Below, one piece after another: positions 1-5,856 of a stretch of DNA of 7,286 nt; position 1 is the stretch's first letter, and every line of letters begins with the position of its first letter. The notes beneath the pieces were generated by a model, which searched no databases, was not told the DNA's origin, and worked only from the letters and a program-made list of their open reading frames with translations. The position numbers were made by a program, and so were the translations under genes. The DNA lies in the NCBI GenBank assembly GCA_015233285.1, contig JADFYA010000183.1:1-7286 (forward strand), given 5' to 3'. This DNA is from Deltaproteobacteria bacterium. Lineage in GTDB: Bacteria; Desulfobacterota; JADFXK01.

Positions 1-1
1 C

Positions 2-211
2 GTGATCCTGCAGGCCCTCCGATCCCGGGCGGAATGCTGGGTGGAAGTAGTTCCCGGTCCATCCGGCCGTCGAGCCTGGCGCTTGTCTCGGGATTTGGGT
101 CTGCCGGCGGTGGCGACCAATGCGGTCGCCATAGGACGCTCCCGGGTTGCAGTAGTCATAGGTATGCGGGTTATTAGAAGACATCCTTATAATATCACAA
201 AGAAAATCTGA
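2..211 (+). pseudogene. Broken fragment resembling DnaE-type DNA polymerase III alpha (PHP region)
   Basis: The reading frame is open from the left edge, so the real start lies outside the window. Residues ~12-45 carry a run (CWVEVVPGPSGRR, then LSRDLGLPAVATNAV) that resembles the end of the PHP domain of DnaE/DnaE2-type replicative or error-prone polymerases, where a 'LGLPxVATNxV' segment is followed by 'xxPEDxxLHxLLxxI'. Here the expected continuation is absent: after about position 135 the frame reads GRSRVAVVIGMRVIRRHP and then AT-rich sequence before a TGA. Codons up to ~135 are GC-rich at third positions; the tail is not. The simplest reading is a polymerase-like gene cut by insertion or rearrangement, with the last ~25 codons being unrelated DNA. 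The frame overlaps the 3' end of the minus-strand gene at 187-732. The family assignment rests on a short match recalled from family knowledge and is tentative; a chance open frame is possible. Confidence 0.4.
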
Positions 212-732
212 AAGGAAAAACAGATTGATCGTTTGATAAACTCACATATCCGCCTGAAGGTCTTAGCGGCTTTATTTGGCAGAGGTGGGTAAGACGAATC
301 TAATGAGGACATGACAGATACATGTGGACCATCTATTGTCATCGTTATTTTAAAATCGACAATTTCTCTCCGAATATCAGCAAAATGTTTCTCTTTCCTG
401 CGGATCATTTTATTAATCATTGGCTGTACGGAATCATGCATCTCTATTGGGAAGCATTCGATTGCCTCCTTCAGAGATTTGCTTCGTTTCGCGCCCGACA
501 ACAATGATTCATTCCAGGCTATTATAGCCACGGTTAATAATTGATATAATTCTTCTTCCGTATCCCAATAGTTAGAATATGGTTCGATAAAATCCAACAA
601 TACCTTTGACATCTTTAGAAATCCAGGTGGTTCTATAAGGATGTGTTCGGGTTTTGCGATATTCTGACGGATAACTTTATTTATTATATGGCTATAAATA
701 TGCTTCTGTTTTCGCTTGTTCTTTATCTTCAT
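187..732 (-). CDS. Hypothetical protein, AT-rich orphan gene (181 aa)
   Basis: This is a soluble protein of unknown function with no signal peptide or membrane span. The N-terminus is very basic (MKIKNKRKQKH). The central part (residues ~41-145) looks like a genuine alpha-helical domain: MSKVLLDFIEPY, an acidic EEELYQLL segment, AIIAWNESLL, a KMIRRKEKHFADIRREIVDFKIT stretch split by a helix-to-strand transition, then VSVMSSL. It recalls small uncharacterised bacterial proteins with an 'LLDFxEP...AxxxWNxxLL...IxxRKxxxFxxDxRxIVDY' pattern, sometimes seen with SEC-C motifs, but no SEC-C motif is present here. The last ~25 residues (RSICFSFQIFFVIL) are odd and could be read-through into unrelated DNA. 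The ATG at 732 has only a poor ribosome-binding site; ATG at 612 (residue 41) is an alternative. The gene is visibly AT-richer than its neighbours, which suggests acquisition from elsewhere. No operon partner is visible. Confidence 0.6.
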   Translation of the reverse strand: MKIKNKRKQKHIYSHIINKVIRQNIAKPEHILIEPPGFLKMSKVLLDFIEPYSNYWDTEEELYQLLTVAIIAWNESLLSGAKRSKSLKEAIECFPIEMHDSVQPMINKMIRRKEKHFADIRREIVDFKITMTIDGPHVSVMSSLDSSYPPLPNKAAKTFRRICEFIKRSICFSFQIFFVIL

Positions 733-1000
733 TTTGTTTATCCGGCGATGATGGTCACGAAAGTGTTGATTCTGACAAAATACATTAATTCTTTTCCAAT
801 AGTGGAAAAGGATAATCAGACTAACGTGTCATATTTCGCCTGCTTTTTTGCTAAGTTGCAACCATTCTGCCTAAAAGACAGGCTACCCGTCGGCTGGGGT
901 CATGATTATACGGATAGTGAGGTGACGAGAAAACAATATCATGGAGGGAAGATAAGAACAAAGGAAATCGCGCTCCTCGATCTCCCCCGGGAATACCCGA
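733..1000. other. Intergenic region with a hairpin, no gene recognised
   Basis: This stretch of 268 bases lies between the start of the orphan gene (732) and the stop of the SagB-like gene (1001). It contains the hairpin at 788-813 described separately. Left of about 960 it is AT-rich like the orphan gene; right of that it becomes GC-rich like the SagB-like gene, so the compositional border falls near 960. All frames were read, and the open frames through it have no recognisable protein similarity and poor initiation signals. Confidence 0.5.
788..813. other. Perfect 8-bp stem hairpin, possible terminator or regulatory site
   Basis: CTTTTCCA (791-798) and TGGAAAAG (803-810) are exact inverted repeats around a 4-base loop (atag). 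The stem extends to 11 pairs with one mismatch or wobble over 788-813. It sits about 190 bases downstream of the SagB-like stop and 55 bases upstream of the orphan gene's ATG. On the minus strand it is followed by AATTAATGTATTTTG, only loosely T-rich, so a factor-independent terminator for the SagB-like transcript is possible but not typical. The stem is A/T-heavy, which also argues for a protein-binding operator in front of the orphan gene. Confidence 0.35.
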
Positions 1001-2524
1001 TTAGATCGGCCCGACGGACAGAGCGTAGACAACCTCTTCATCATCCAATTGGAGTAGCTCCTTCGCCTCCTGGTCATAAAAGGCACCGATCCCGCAAGCT
1101 CCCCAGCCCAAAACCTCGGCCGCCAGATAAGCCTTCTCGCCCATCACCCCGGCCGCCAGATGGATGGCGCGGTAAATCCGGGGACCATAGGCCGCGGCCA
1201 GCCGGTCCAGCGGGGCGTGCCAGAACAGCACAAAAGCTGCCCGTCGGGTAAAGCCCTGTTCCAGGCAAACTTTGACCACGGCATCCCGGAAATCACCGGT
1301 CGCGACTTCGTGCCGGGAGCCATCGAAACGGTATATACCCGGCGCCAGTCCGGTGACCTGCTGAACAATTACCGAAAAGCCCGGACCAGCCTCGGCCGGG
1401 ATATCGGAAACCAGCGGATAACGCACCACGTCCAATAGTTGAGCCACTGTTTCCCAGCTCACGGGTCGCTGGACATATTGCCGATGGGACCGCCGTTGCC
1501 AAAGGGCCTTGACCAAGGATATTTTGCTAAAGACATCGGCTCCCGTGGCTCCAGGTGGAACCGCTGCCGGAGAGCCATGATCGGCGGATGATCCGGCATC
1601 GAGGCCGGCCCACCTGGCCGCTGTCTCACGTACCTCCTTTCCGGTCAGGCTGGTGATCCGGCGGGCCTGGTCGATTAAGGGGTAGGCCGTGTCTTGATAA
1701 GTATCCAGATCGCTGGCTAAGGCCTGGGAGGTCGGTTCTGCCGAACCGGAATTAGAGGCCGGACCGGGAAGAGGACCCCGGCCGAAGATGGGAATGACCA
1801 GACAGGGGGCTTCCCGTTTGTCATCCAGACACAGGAGCCGGGAGATAACCTGGTCATCGAATACATGAATCAAACATGATCGCAACCCCAGGCCGTGGGC
1901 GGTCAGGGCCAGGTTGGCTACGGCATGGCCGGCATCCAGGAAACAGTACCTGTAGGCCCGGCTGTGGTATTTCCAGGCGCTTCGCCAAAAGATGTTGGTG
2001 ACGATCCCAATCAGGGCAGGCTGTTCCGGCCATGTCCCGCCGCATTGAGATATGACCAGTTGATTAAAATCACCTGAGCGAACCCTGGTCAGGACAACCT
2101 TGTGCAGACTATAGTGATAGACCCCATCTTCCAGACCGTCTAGACCCTGGGCCACCAGATACAGCTCCAGGGGATAAAGGCCCCCGGCCGAAGGGTAAGA
2201 CCGGGTGTACCAAATAGCCTCACCGTAAACGTTTTCGCGGGTCAGATTCCAGGACACCCCAAGTAATGCGGCCAACCCAGGAAGATCAAGGGTTACCGGG
2301 ACCCCGACGGACGGTTCACCCCGAAGCACCGCCCAGGCATCGGCCTCCGGTAAGAACGACGGATCCGGCAGAGCCTTTTCCGGCAATGATCGGTAGACCT
2401 TAAAATCCCAGGGCTTCGTCGCCCAAACCAGTTCCCCGCCCCGGCGGACGCTGTCATAAGTATGGGCCGTTTCGCGATGATAGGCCAGGATATCGGGTCT
2501 TATTTTAGGCGGGGTGGCCTTCAT
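1001..2524 (-). CDS. SagB/ThcOx-type dehydrogenase with two fused nitroreductase domains
   Basis: This is an FMN-dependent oxidoreductase of the nitroreductase fold, 507 aa, cytosolic, with no signal peptide or membrane span. Domain 1 spans roughly residues 75-250 and carries the SagB hallmark SAGGLYPLE (112-120), then GVYHYS (134-139) and the helix YRYCFLDAGHAVANLALTAH (191-210) followed by GLGLRS. A poorly conserved linker (~255-330) precedes domain 2 (~334-507), with RRSHRQY (344-350), GIYRF (396-400), RIYRAIHLAAGVMGEKAYLA (449-468) and a C-terminal GWGACGIGAFYDQEA plus ALSVGPI. Domain 2 lacks the SAGGLYP signature, so the two halves probably play different roles, with FMN bound at their interface. 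In characterised members (SagB, ThcOx) the enzyme oxidises azolines to azoles in ribosomal peptides together with a YcaO cyclase. No YcaO protein, leader peptide or transporter is present here, so the substrate is unknown. ATG at 2524 is supported by AAGGGAG eight bases upstream. Confidence 0.9.
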   Translation of the reverse strand: MKATPPKIRPDILAYHRETAHTYDSVRRGGELVWATKPWDFKVYRSLPEKALPDPSFLPEADAWAVLRGEPSVGVPVTLDLPGLAALLGVSWNLTRENVYGEAIWYTRSYPSAGGLYPLELYLVAQGLDGLEDGVYHYSLHKVVLTRVRSGDFNQLVISQCGGTWPEQPALIGIVTNIFWRSAWKYHSRAYRYCFLDAGHAVANLALTAHGLGLRSCLIHVFDDQVISRLLCLDDKREAPCLVIPIFGRGPLPGPASNSGSAEPTSQALASDLDTYQDTAYPLIDQARRITSLTGKEVRETAARWAGLDAGSSADHGSPAAVPPGATGADVFSKISLVKALWQRRSHRQYVQRPVSWETVAQLLDVVRYPLVSDIPAEAGPGFSVIVQQVTGLAPGIYRFDGSRHEVATGDFRDAVVKVCLEQGFTRRAAFVLFWHAPLDRLAAAYGPRIYRAIHLAAGVMGEKAYLAAEVLGWGACGIGAFYDQEAKELLQLDDEEVVYALSVGPI

Positions 2525-2532
2525 TGAGATAG

Positions 2533-2539
2533 CTCCCTT
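2533..2539 (-). promoter_or_regulatory. Ribosome-binding site of the SagB-like gene
   Basis: On the minus strand AAGGGAG lies eight bases before the ATG at 2524, a strong Shine-Dalgarno match that fixes the start. Its upstream edge touches the heptamer array beginning at about 2538, so the repeats form the mRNA leader immediately in front of the ribosome-binding site. Confidence 0.75.
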
Positions 2540-2658
2540 ACTGGTTGTTCGCTGCCTGTTGCTCGTTGCCTGTTGCTGGTTGCCTGTTGCTGGTTGCCTG
2601 TTGCTGGTTGCCTGTTGCCTGTTGCTGGTTGCCTGTTGCTGGTTGCCTGTTGCTGGTT
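2538..2658 (-). repeat. Tandem heptamer array, six exact 14-bp units, in the sagB-like leader
   Basis: On the plus strand the 14-mer TTGCCTGTTGCTGG occurs exactly at 2566-2579, 2580-2593, 2594-2607, 2615-2628, 2629-2642 and 2643-2656. An extra half unit TTGCCTG lies at 2608-2614. The 14-mer is itself two related heptamers (TTGCCTG and TTGCTGG). Left of the exact copies the 7-base phase continues in degenerate form (TTGCTCG, CTGCCTG, TTGTTCG, TTACTGG) back to 2538. Read on the minus strand the heptamer consensus is CAACNNG/CAGGCAA-like (CAACCAG, CAACAGG, CAACGAG). The exactness of the central units against the degenerate edge suggests recent slippage or expansion. The array lies between any promoter and the ribosome-binding site of the SagB-like gene, so copy-number change would alter leader length. 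Confidence 0.9.
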
Positions 2659-2835
2659 AATGCTTGATGCGAATTAAGGGTCAGATTGCCAAAGGTCGAA
2701 ATAAAATCCCCCGGTCCCGATACACCTTCAGAAAGAGGTTTCGGAGATGGCAAGAGGCAACTTCCTGAATTTACGTCAGATCAACTTACAAAAATACAGC
2801 ATCTTTTTCTGCAAGGCGCTAGTTCGCATTAACAA

Positions 2836-2870
2836 TAACTCGCAACACGTAACGCGCAACTCGAAACCCG
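2836..2870 (+). repeat. Short degenerate heptamer array, opposite orientation to the first
   Basis: Five consecutive 7-base units are visible on the plus strand: TAACTCG, CAACACG, TAACGCG, CAACTCG and AAACCCG. They share the pattern (Y/A)AACNCG, the same family as the minus-strand reading of the array at 2538-2658 (CAACCAG, CAACAGG). The array starts just after GCATTAAC (2826-2833) and ends six bases before the stop codon of the nuclease gene at 2877. Confidence 0.65.
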
Positions 2871-2876
2871 TAGCCA

Positions 2877-3410
2877 TCAGTAAGCCAGGGGAGACCAATC
2901 TTTATATTTATCCTTGTTTAATCTATATTCCCAAGGTGGAACAGGTTTGGGGCCTTTCCACAAGCCTTTCTTGGCGGCCTGCGCCGTTTCTTGCCACAGA
3001 GAATACTTATTGCAGAAACTCTTGTGACAATACAACGGATTATACCAGGCGCAACCATCTTCCATCATCTTTTCTCCGACATCAATCTTGTCTAGAAAAA
3101 CTCTTCCGACGATGGTTTCGTCATGTTCTTCGGAAAAGACAACGGTCACTTCTTTCCCTTCAATGAGTTTCCGAAGATAAAGTCTAGCCTTGTAACCAAA
3201 GGCCTGGGCGGCTTCCGGAGCCTCAATGCCTTCCAATTTGACTCTGAACTCTCTGTCGTCGGCATTTGTTCCCCGAAAGGTATCGCCATGAACAACTCTA
3301 ACTACTTTTATGGTGATGGTTTCTTCTTTGGCAAATGACATCCCGGGCGATAAGAAGGCCAGCAACATCAGCCATATGAATAGCATCAAGTTGACGCTTT
3401 TTCTGTCCAT
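2877..3410 (-). CDS. Exported SNase-like (thermonuclease-fold) nuclease
   Basis: A small secreted nuclease of the staphylococcal-nuclease (OB-fold) family, 177 aa from the chosen start. Residues 1-27 form a textbook signal peptide: short basic n-region, hydrophobic core (MLFIWLMLLAFL), and a cleavage site after SFA. The mature domain shows HGDT (41-44) with the metal-ligand Asp43, the FRVKLEGIEAPE segment (55-66) with Arg56, Glu63 (an Asp in the S. aureus enzyme) and Glu66, and VGR with Arg103. The Arg/Glu/Arg catalytic set is therefore intact. The C-terminal AKKGLWKGPKPVPPWEYR is typical of bacterial SNase proteins. Three cysteines (120, 128, 133) in the mature C-terminal part could form a periplasmic disulfide. 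ATG 3410 is preferred for signal-peptide length, with AAGAG seven bases upstream. ATG 3443 has GGAG seven bases upstream and is a real alternative. A start at 3536 is unlikely because it lies upstream of the promoter at 3504-3532. The likely role is degradation of extracellular or periplasmic nucleic acid. Confidence 0.85.
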   Translation of the reverse strand: MDRKSVNLMLFIWLMLLAFLSPGMSFAKEETITIKVVRVVHGDTFRGTNADDREFRVKLEGIEAPEAAQAFGYKARLYLRKLIEGKEVTVVFSEEHDETIVGRVFLDKIDVGEKMMEDGCAWYNPLYCHKSFCNKYSLWQETAQAAKKGLWKGPKPVPPWEYRLNKDKYKDWSPLAY

Positions 3411-3503
3411 GGGATCACTCTTGAAAACCGTCATCGTAACCATAGCTATGCTCCGAAGGGGTTTATTTCTCATCTTCCGCCACATCCATTGTATTGAACT
3501 AAT

Positions 3504-3532
3504 ATTGTACCTGACTTTTGGGCCCAAAGCAA
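3504..3532 (-). promoter_or_regulatory. Candidate sigma-70 promoter of the nuclease gene, with embedded palindrome
   Basis: On the minus strand TTGCTT (3527-3532) and TACAAT (3504-3509) are separated by exactly 17 bases. TACAAT is an excellent -10 element; the -35 element keeps only the TTG. The spacer contains the 12-base perfect palindrome TTTGGGCCCAAA (3517-3528), which overlaps the -35 box and is well placed to be a repressor site. Transcription would start near 3497, upstream of both plausible nuclease starts (3443, 3410) and downstream of the kinase stop, so the nuclease probably has its own promoter. Confidence 0.5.
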
Positions 3533-3551
3533 ACATAGAAATGCGGGTTGT

Positions 3552-5855
3552 CTAGCTGTTTTTGAGTTTAGTTATTTCGGTTATCAGGTCGGAAAAGCGG
3601 TCAATAGTCCGGGGTAGTTTTTCCATGTCAAAAGTCTTGGCCTGTTTTAAAAGGGTATTACCCCAAGCGGTGAGCGGCTCCAGATCATAATCAGTTCCCA
3701 ACATGATGATTTGCCGGGCAAAGTCTTCGATGCGGCTCATGATGAAGGTCTCATGTATGCCGCGCCATTTATCAGTCAACTCGGTTTCCAGCAGTTGAAT
3801 CAAACCGTCGAGACGAATTTTTGCTTCCGGCGTCATCGGCTTAGGGACGGGACTTCCCGATTTCTGGGTATGAACTGCCGCATCCTGACTGCCGGCCAGT
3901 TTCCTTTTTGGTCCCTTTTTCCCTCCGATATTGCAAGGGAGAAATTTGGCCAGTTCGGCATACAGTTCTTGTTTGCTCACCGGTTTTCGCAGAAATCCGT
4001 CACAACCGGCTTTTCTTACCTTGTTTTCGTCCTCTTCCGAGACAGCAGCCGTCAGAACGACCACCGGGATCTGCTTTAGTCTCTGGTCTTGTTTAATGAT
4101 GTGCGTGGCCTCGGTGCCATCCATCACCGGCATTTTCATATCCATCAAAATCAGGTTGGGCTGGTACCGTCTGGCGGCCTCAACAGCTTCGGCACCGTTC
4201 GCGGCTTCAATAATGTCCATGCCGGGATAGTTCAAGAATCCCTTAATCAGGGACCGGTTAAGATCAACATCATCCACCACCAAGATCAAAGCCGGTTCAA
4301 AGATGACGGATTCAGGCACGGGCCAGACGGGCAGGTCCGGTTCCAAGCGCCTGGCTGCGACCTTCACATCATTCAACAACACTCGAAAAACGCTGCCTTG
4401 ACCGACTACACTCTTAACCGTGATCTCACCACCCATCATCTCCACCAGTCGCCGGGTGATGGATAATCCCAATCCCGTACCTCCATATCTGGTCGTGTCT
4501 TGGCCGATTTGTTGCCTGAAGGCTTCAAATACTTGTTCAATCTGATCGGGCGGGATGCCGATTCCGGTATCCTCCACGGAAATGATCAACTCCAGCGTCG
4601 AGTGATCCTCGGATGTGATGTTCTTATGGGCCGCCAATTTGATATATCCGTGGTGAGTAAACTTGGCCGCATTACCGACAAGATTGAATAATATCTGCCG
4701 CAAGCGGACTCCATCGAGCAACAAGGCATCCGGCAAAGCCGGGTCTATTTCTATTTTAAATTCCAGCCCCTTCTCCTGGACTTTCCATTGAACTATTTGT
4801 TGGACTTCGGAAAGAACCTGCCAGGGGTTGACTTCATGGAAGGAGAGCTCCAATCGGCCGGATTCTATTTTGGATAGGTCGAGAATATCATTGATTAACT
4901 TTAGCAAGGTCTTGCCGCTGGACAAAATACCCGACAAATACTCCTTTTGTTGATCATCTGTGATGTTGGAGGTCAGAATTTCGGCAAACCCTAAAATAGC
5001 GTTCATAGGAGTACGGATTTCGTGCGACATGTTAGCCAGGAATTCGCCTTTGGCCCGATTAGCTCCTTCAGCGGATTCTTTGGCCCTTAATAAGGCTTCA
5101 TTGGCCTGAGACAACTCCGCAGTCCGGGCCGCCACCTTCGATTCCAGCATGGCGTCCCTTTTCTGAATCTCCTCGAGCATGTCGTTGAACCGGTCGATGA
5201 GTTCTCCGATCTCGTCTCCGCCATGCCTCTCGGCCCGCAGAGAGTAGTCCCTGGCTTCGGAAATATCTCGGGTGGTTTGGGTCAGGCTTAGAATAGGCTC
5301 CGAAATAACCCGTTGCAATGCGTTAGATAACAATATGATAATCACAAGAGTCACAGCCAGGATCAGAGTGACGAGTAGTCCATACTGCTTCAGCCGGAGG
5401 CGCATCTCATCCAGGTCGTGCCGGATAAACAAGGTCCCCACCTGCGCCCCGTCCAATAGGATCCGTTGAAACATCACCAGGTGATTGTCATCAAAGGAAT
5501 AACCATCCTCCCGGGGCCGGGGGGGCGTCCAGGCCATGGAGTCGTCACCGCTCTGATATTTGGCGAAAATATGGCCGGATTTGTTGTAAATGCACGCAAA
5601 AACCACATGCGACTTGGCACTTAGAGCGGTCAGGCATTGTTCTGCGGCCTTCCGGTCATCGAACACCAGGGCAGAGGCGCTATTGGAGCCGACCACCTGG
5701 GCCAGGCTGTGCAATTCGTGGGCCATGTTTTGCCGAAACTCGATGACATAATTCAAGACGAAAGCAGCGGAAGAGATTAAAAGGACGACGACGCCGGCCA
5801 GGCAAATGACCAATCTGAGCTTCGATTTGATAGGCATATCCCGGAAGAGGTGCAT
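3552..5855 (-). CDS. Membrane hybrid histidine kinase: CHASE8-like sensor, HAMP, HisKA, HATPase, receiver
   Basis: A 767-aa inner-membrane sensor kinase. TM1 ~16-38 and TM2 ~157-177 bracket a periplasmic domain (~40-155) containing SLAQVVGSNSASALVFDDRK and HVVFACIYNKSG, the pattern of CHASE8 domains of YfiN/TpbB-type proteins. HAMP follows (~178-231), then a coiled coil (~233-270), HisKA with phospho-His278 in SHEIRTP, and HATPase_c with N-box Asn395, G1 DTGIGIP (429-435), F-box FEAF (443-446) and G2 GGTGLGL (458-464). The receiver (~522-638) has Asp528/Asp529, phospho-acceptor Asp572 in LMDMKMP, Thr602 and Lys624. All catalytic motifs are intact. After a linker, residues ~676-767 form a helical domain of the kind found at the C-terminus of many such kinases; it has no HPt-like phospho-His motif. 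The start lies one base after the yfiR stop, with AGGAG ten bases upstream inside yfiR, indicating translational coupling. No response regulator or HPt gene is nearby, so the downstream partner is unknown. Confidence 0.93.
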   Translation of the reverse strand: MHLFRDMPIKSKLRLVICLAGVVVLLISSAAFVLNYVIEFRQNMAHELHSLAQVVGSNSASALVFDDRKAAEQCLTALSAKSHVVFACIYNKSGHIFAKYQSGDDSMAWTPPRPREDGYSFDDNHLVMFQRILLDGAQVGTLFIRHDLDEMRLRLKQYGLLVTLILAVTLVIIILLSNALQRVISEPILSLTQTTRDISEARDYSLRAERHGGDEIGELIDRFNDMLEEIQKRDAMLESKVAARTAELSQANEALLRAKESAEGANRAKGEFLANMSHEIRTPMNAILGFAEILTSNITDDQQKEYLSGILSSGKTLLKLINDILDLSKIESGRLELSFHEVNPWQVLSEVQQIVQWKVQEKGLEFKIEIDPALPDALLLDGVRLRQILFNLVGNAAKFTHHGYIKLAAHKNITSEDHSTLELIISVEDTGIGIPPDQIEQVFEAFRQQIGQDTTRYGGTGLGLSITRRLVEMMGGEITVKSVVGQGSVFRVLLNDVKVAARRLEPDLPVWPVPESVIFEPALILVVDDVDLNRSLIKGFLNYPGMDIIEAANGAEAVEAARRYQPNLILMDMKMPVMDGTEATHIIKQDQRLKQIPVVVLTAAVSEEDENKVRKAGCDGFLRKPVSKQELYAELAKFLPCNIGGKKGPKRKLAGSQDAAVHTQKSGSPVPKPMTPEAKIRLDGLIQLLETELTDKWRGIHETFIMSRIEDFARQIIMLGTDYDLEPLTAWGNTLLKQAKTFDMEKLPRTIDRFSDLITEITKLKNS

Positions 5856-5856
5856 T

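Larger units (their letters stand above)
2525..2876. other. Intergenic region between SagB-like and nuclease genes, repeat-dominated
   Basis: These 352 bases hold the ribosome-binding site of the SagB-like gene, a long heptamer array (2538-2658), a non-repetitive core (2664-2825) and a short heptamer array in the opposite orientation (2836-2870). The core shows no convincing gene in any frame. A minus-strand promoter for the SagB-like gene should lie in it or in the arrays, for example TTGGCA with poor -10 candidates near 2660-2695, but none is good enough to call. No factor-independent terminator was seen downstream of the nuclease stop. Confidence 0.6.

Noticed and set aside
143..173. CGGGTTG (143-149) and CGGGTTA (167-173) as a fourth heptamer cluster at the break in the polymerase-like frame
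   Set aside because: The two copies are 24 bases apart, out of 7-base phase, and single matches to this motif are expected by chance in a window of this size.
1..180. Minus-strand open frame through the polymerase-like fragment (NPHTYDYCNPG..., superficially RHS/YD-repeat-like)
   Set aside because: Only one short YD-like stretch is visible and the rest is Arg/Pro/Gly-rich; the plus-strand frame gives a better family match and codon usage.
205..226. Inverted repeat AATCTG...CAGATT near the end of the orphan gene as a terminator
   Set aside because: The stem is only six A/T-rich pairs with a 10-base loop and lies inside the reading frame; too weak to call.
643..1251. Plus-strand 202-residue frame across the intergenic region into the SagB-like gene
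   Set aside because: The second half is antisense to clear SagB-like coding sequence and is a Pro/Arg-rich low-complexity translation of GC-rich DNA; the first half has no recognisable domain.
2538..2753. Minus-strand 71-residue frame with a C-terminal Gln/Asn/Thr-rich repeat (NRQPATGNQQQ-like)
   Set aside because: The repetitive half is simply the heptamer array translated in one frame; it has no good ribosome-binding site and overlaps the leader of the SagB-like gene. The DNA repeat explains it fully.
2538..2870. Possible CRISPR array
   Set aside because: Repeats are contiguous 7/14-mers without spacers of constant length, and no cas genes are present.
2747..3166. Plus-strand 139-residue frame
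   Set aside because: More than half lies antisense to the nuclease domain with intact catalytic residues, and the rest crosses the heptamer array.
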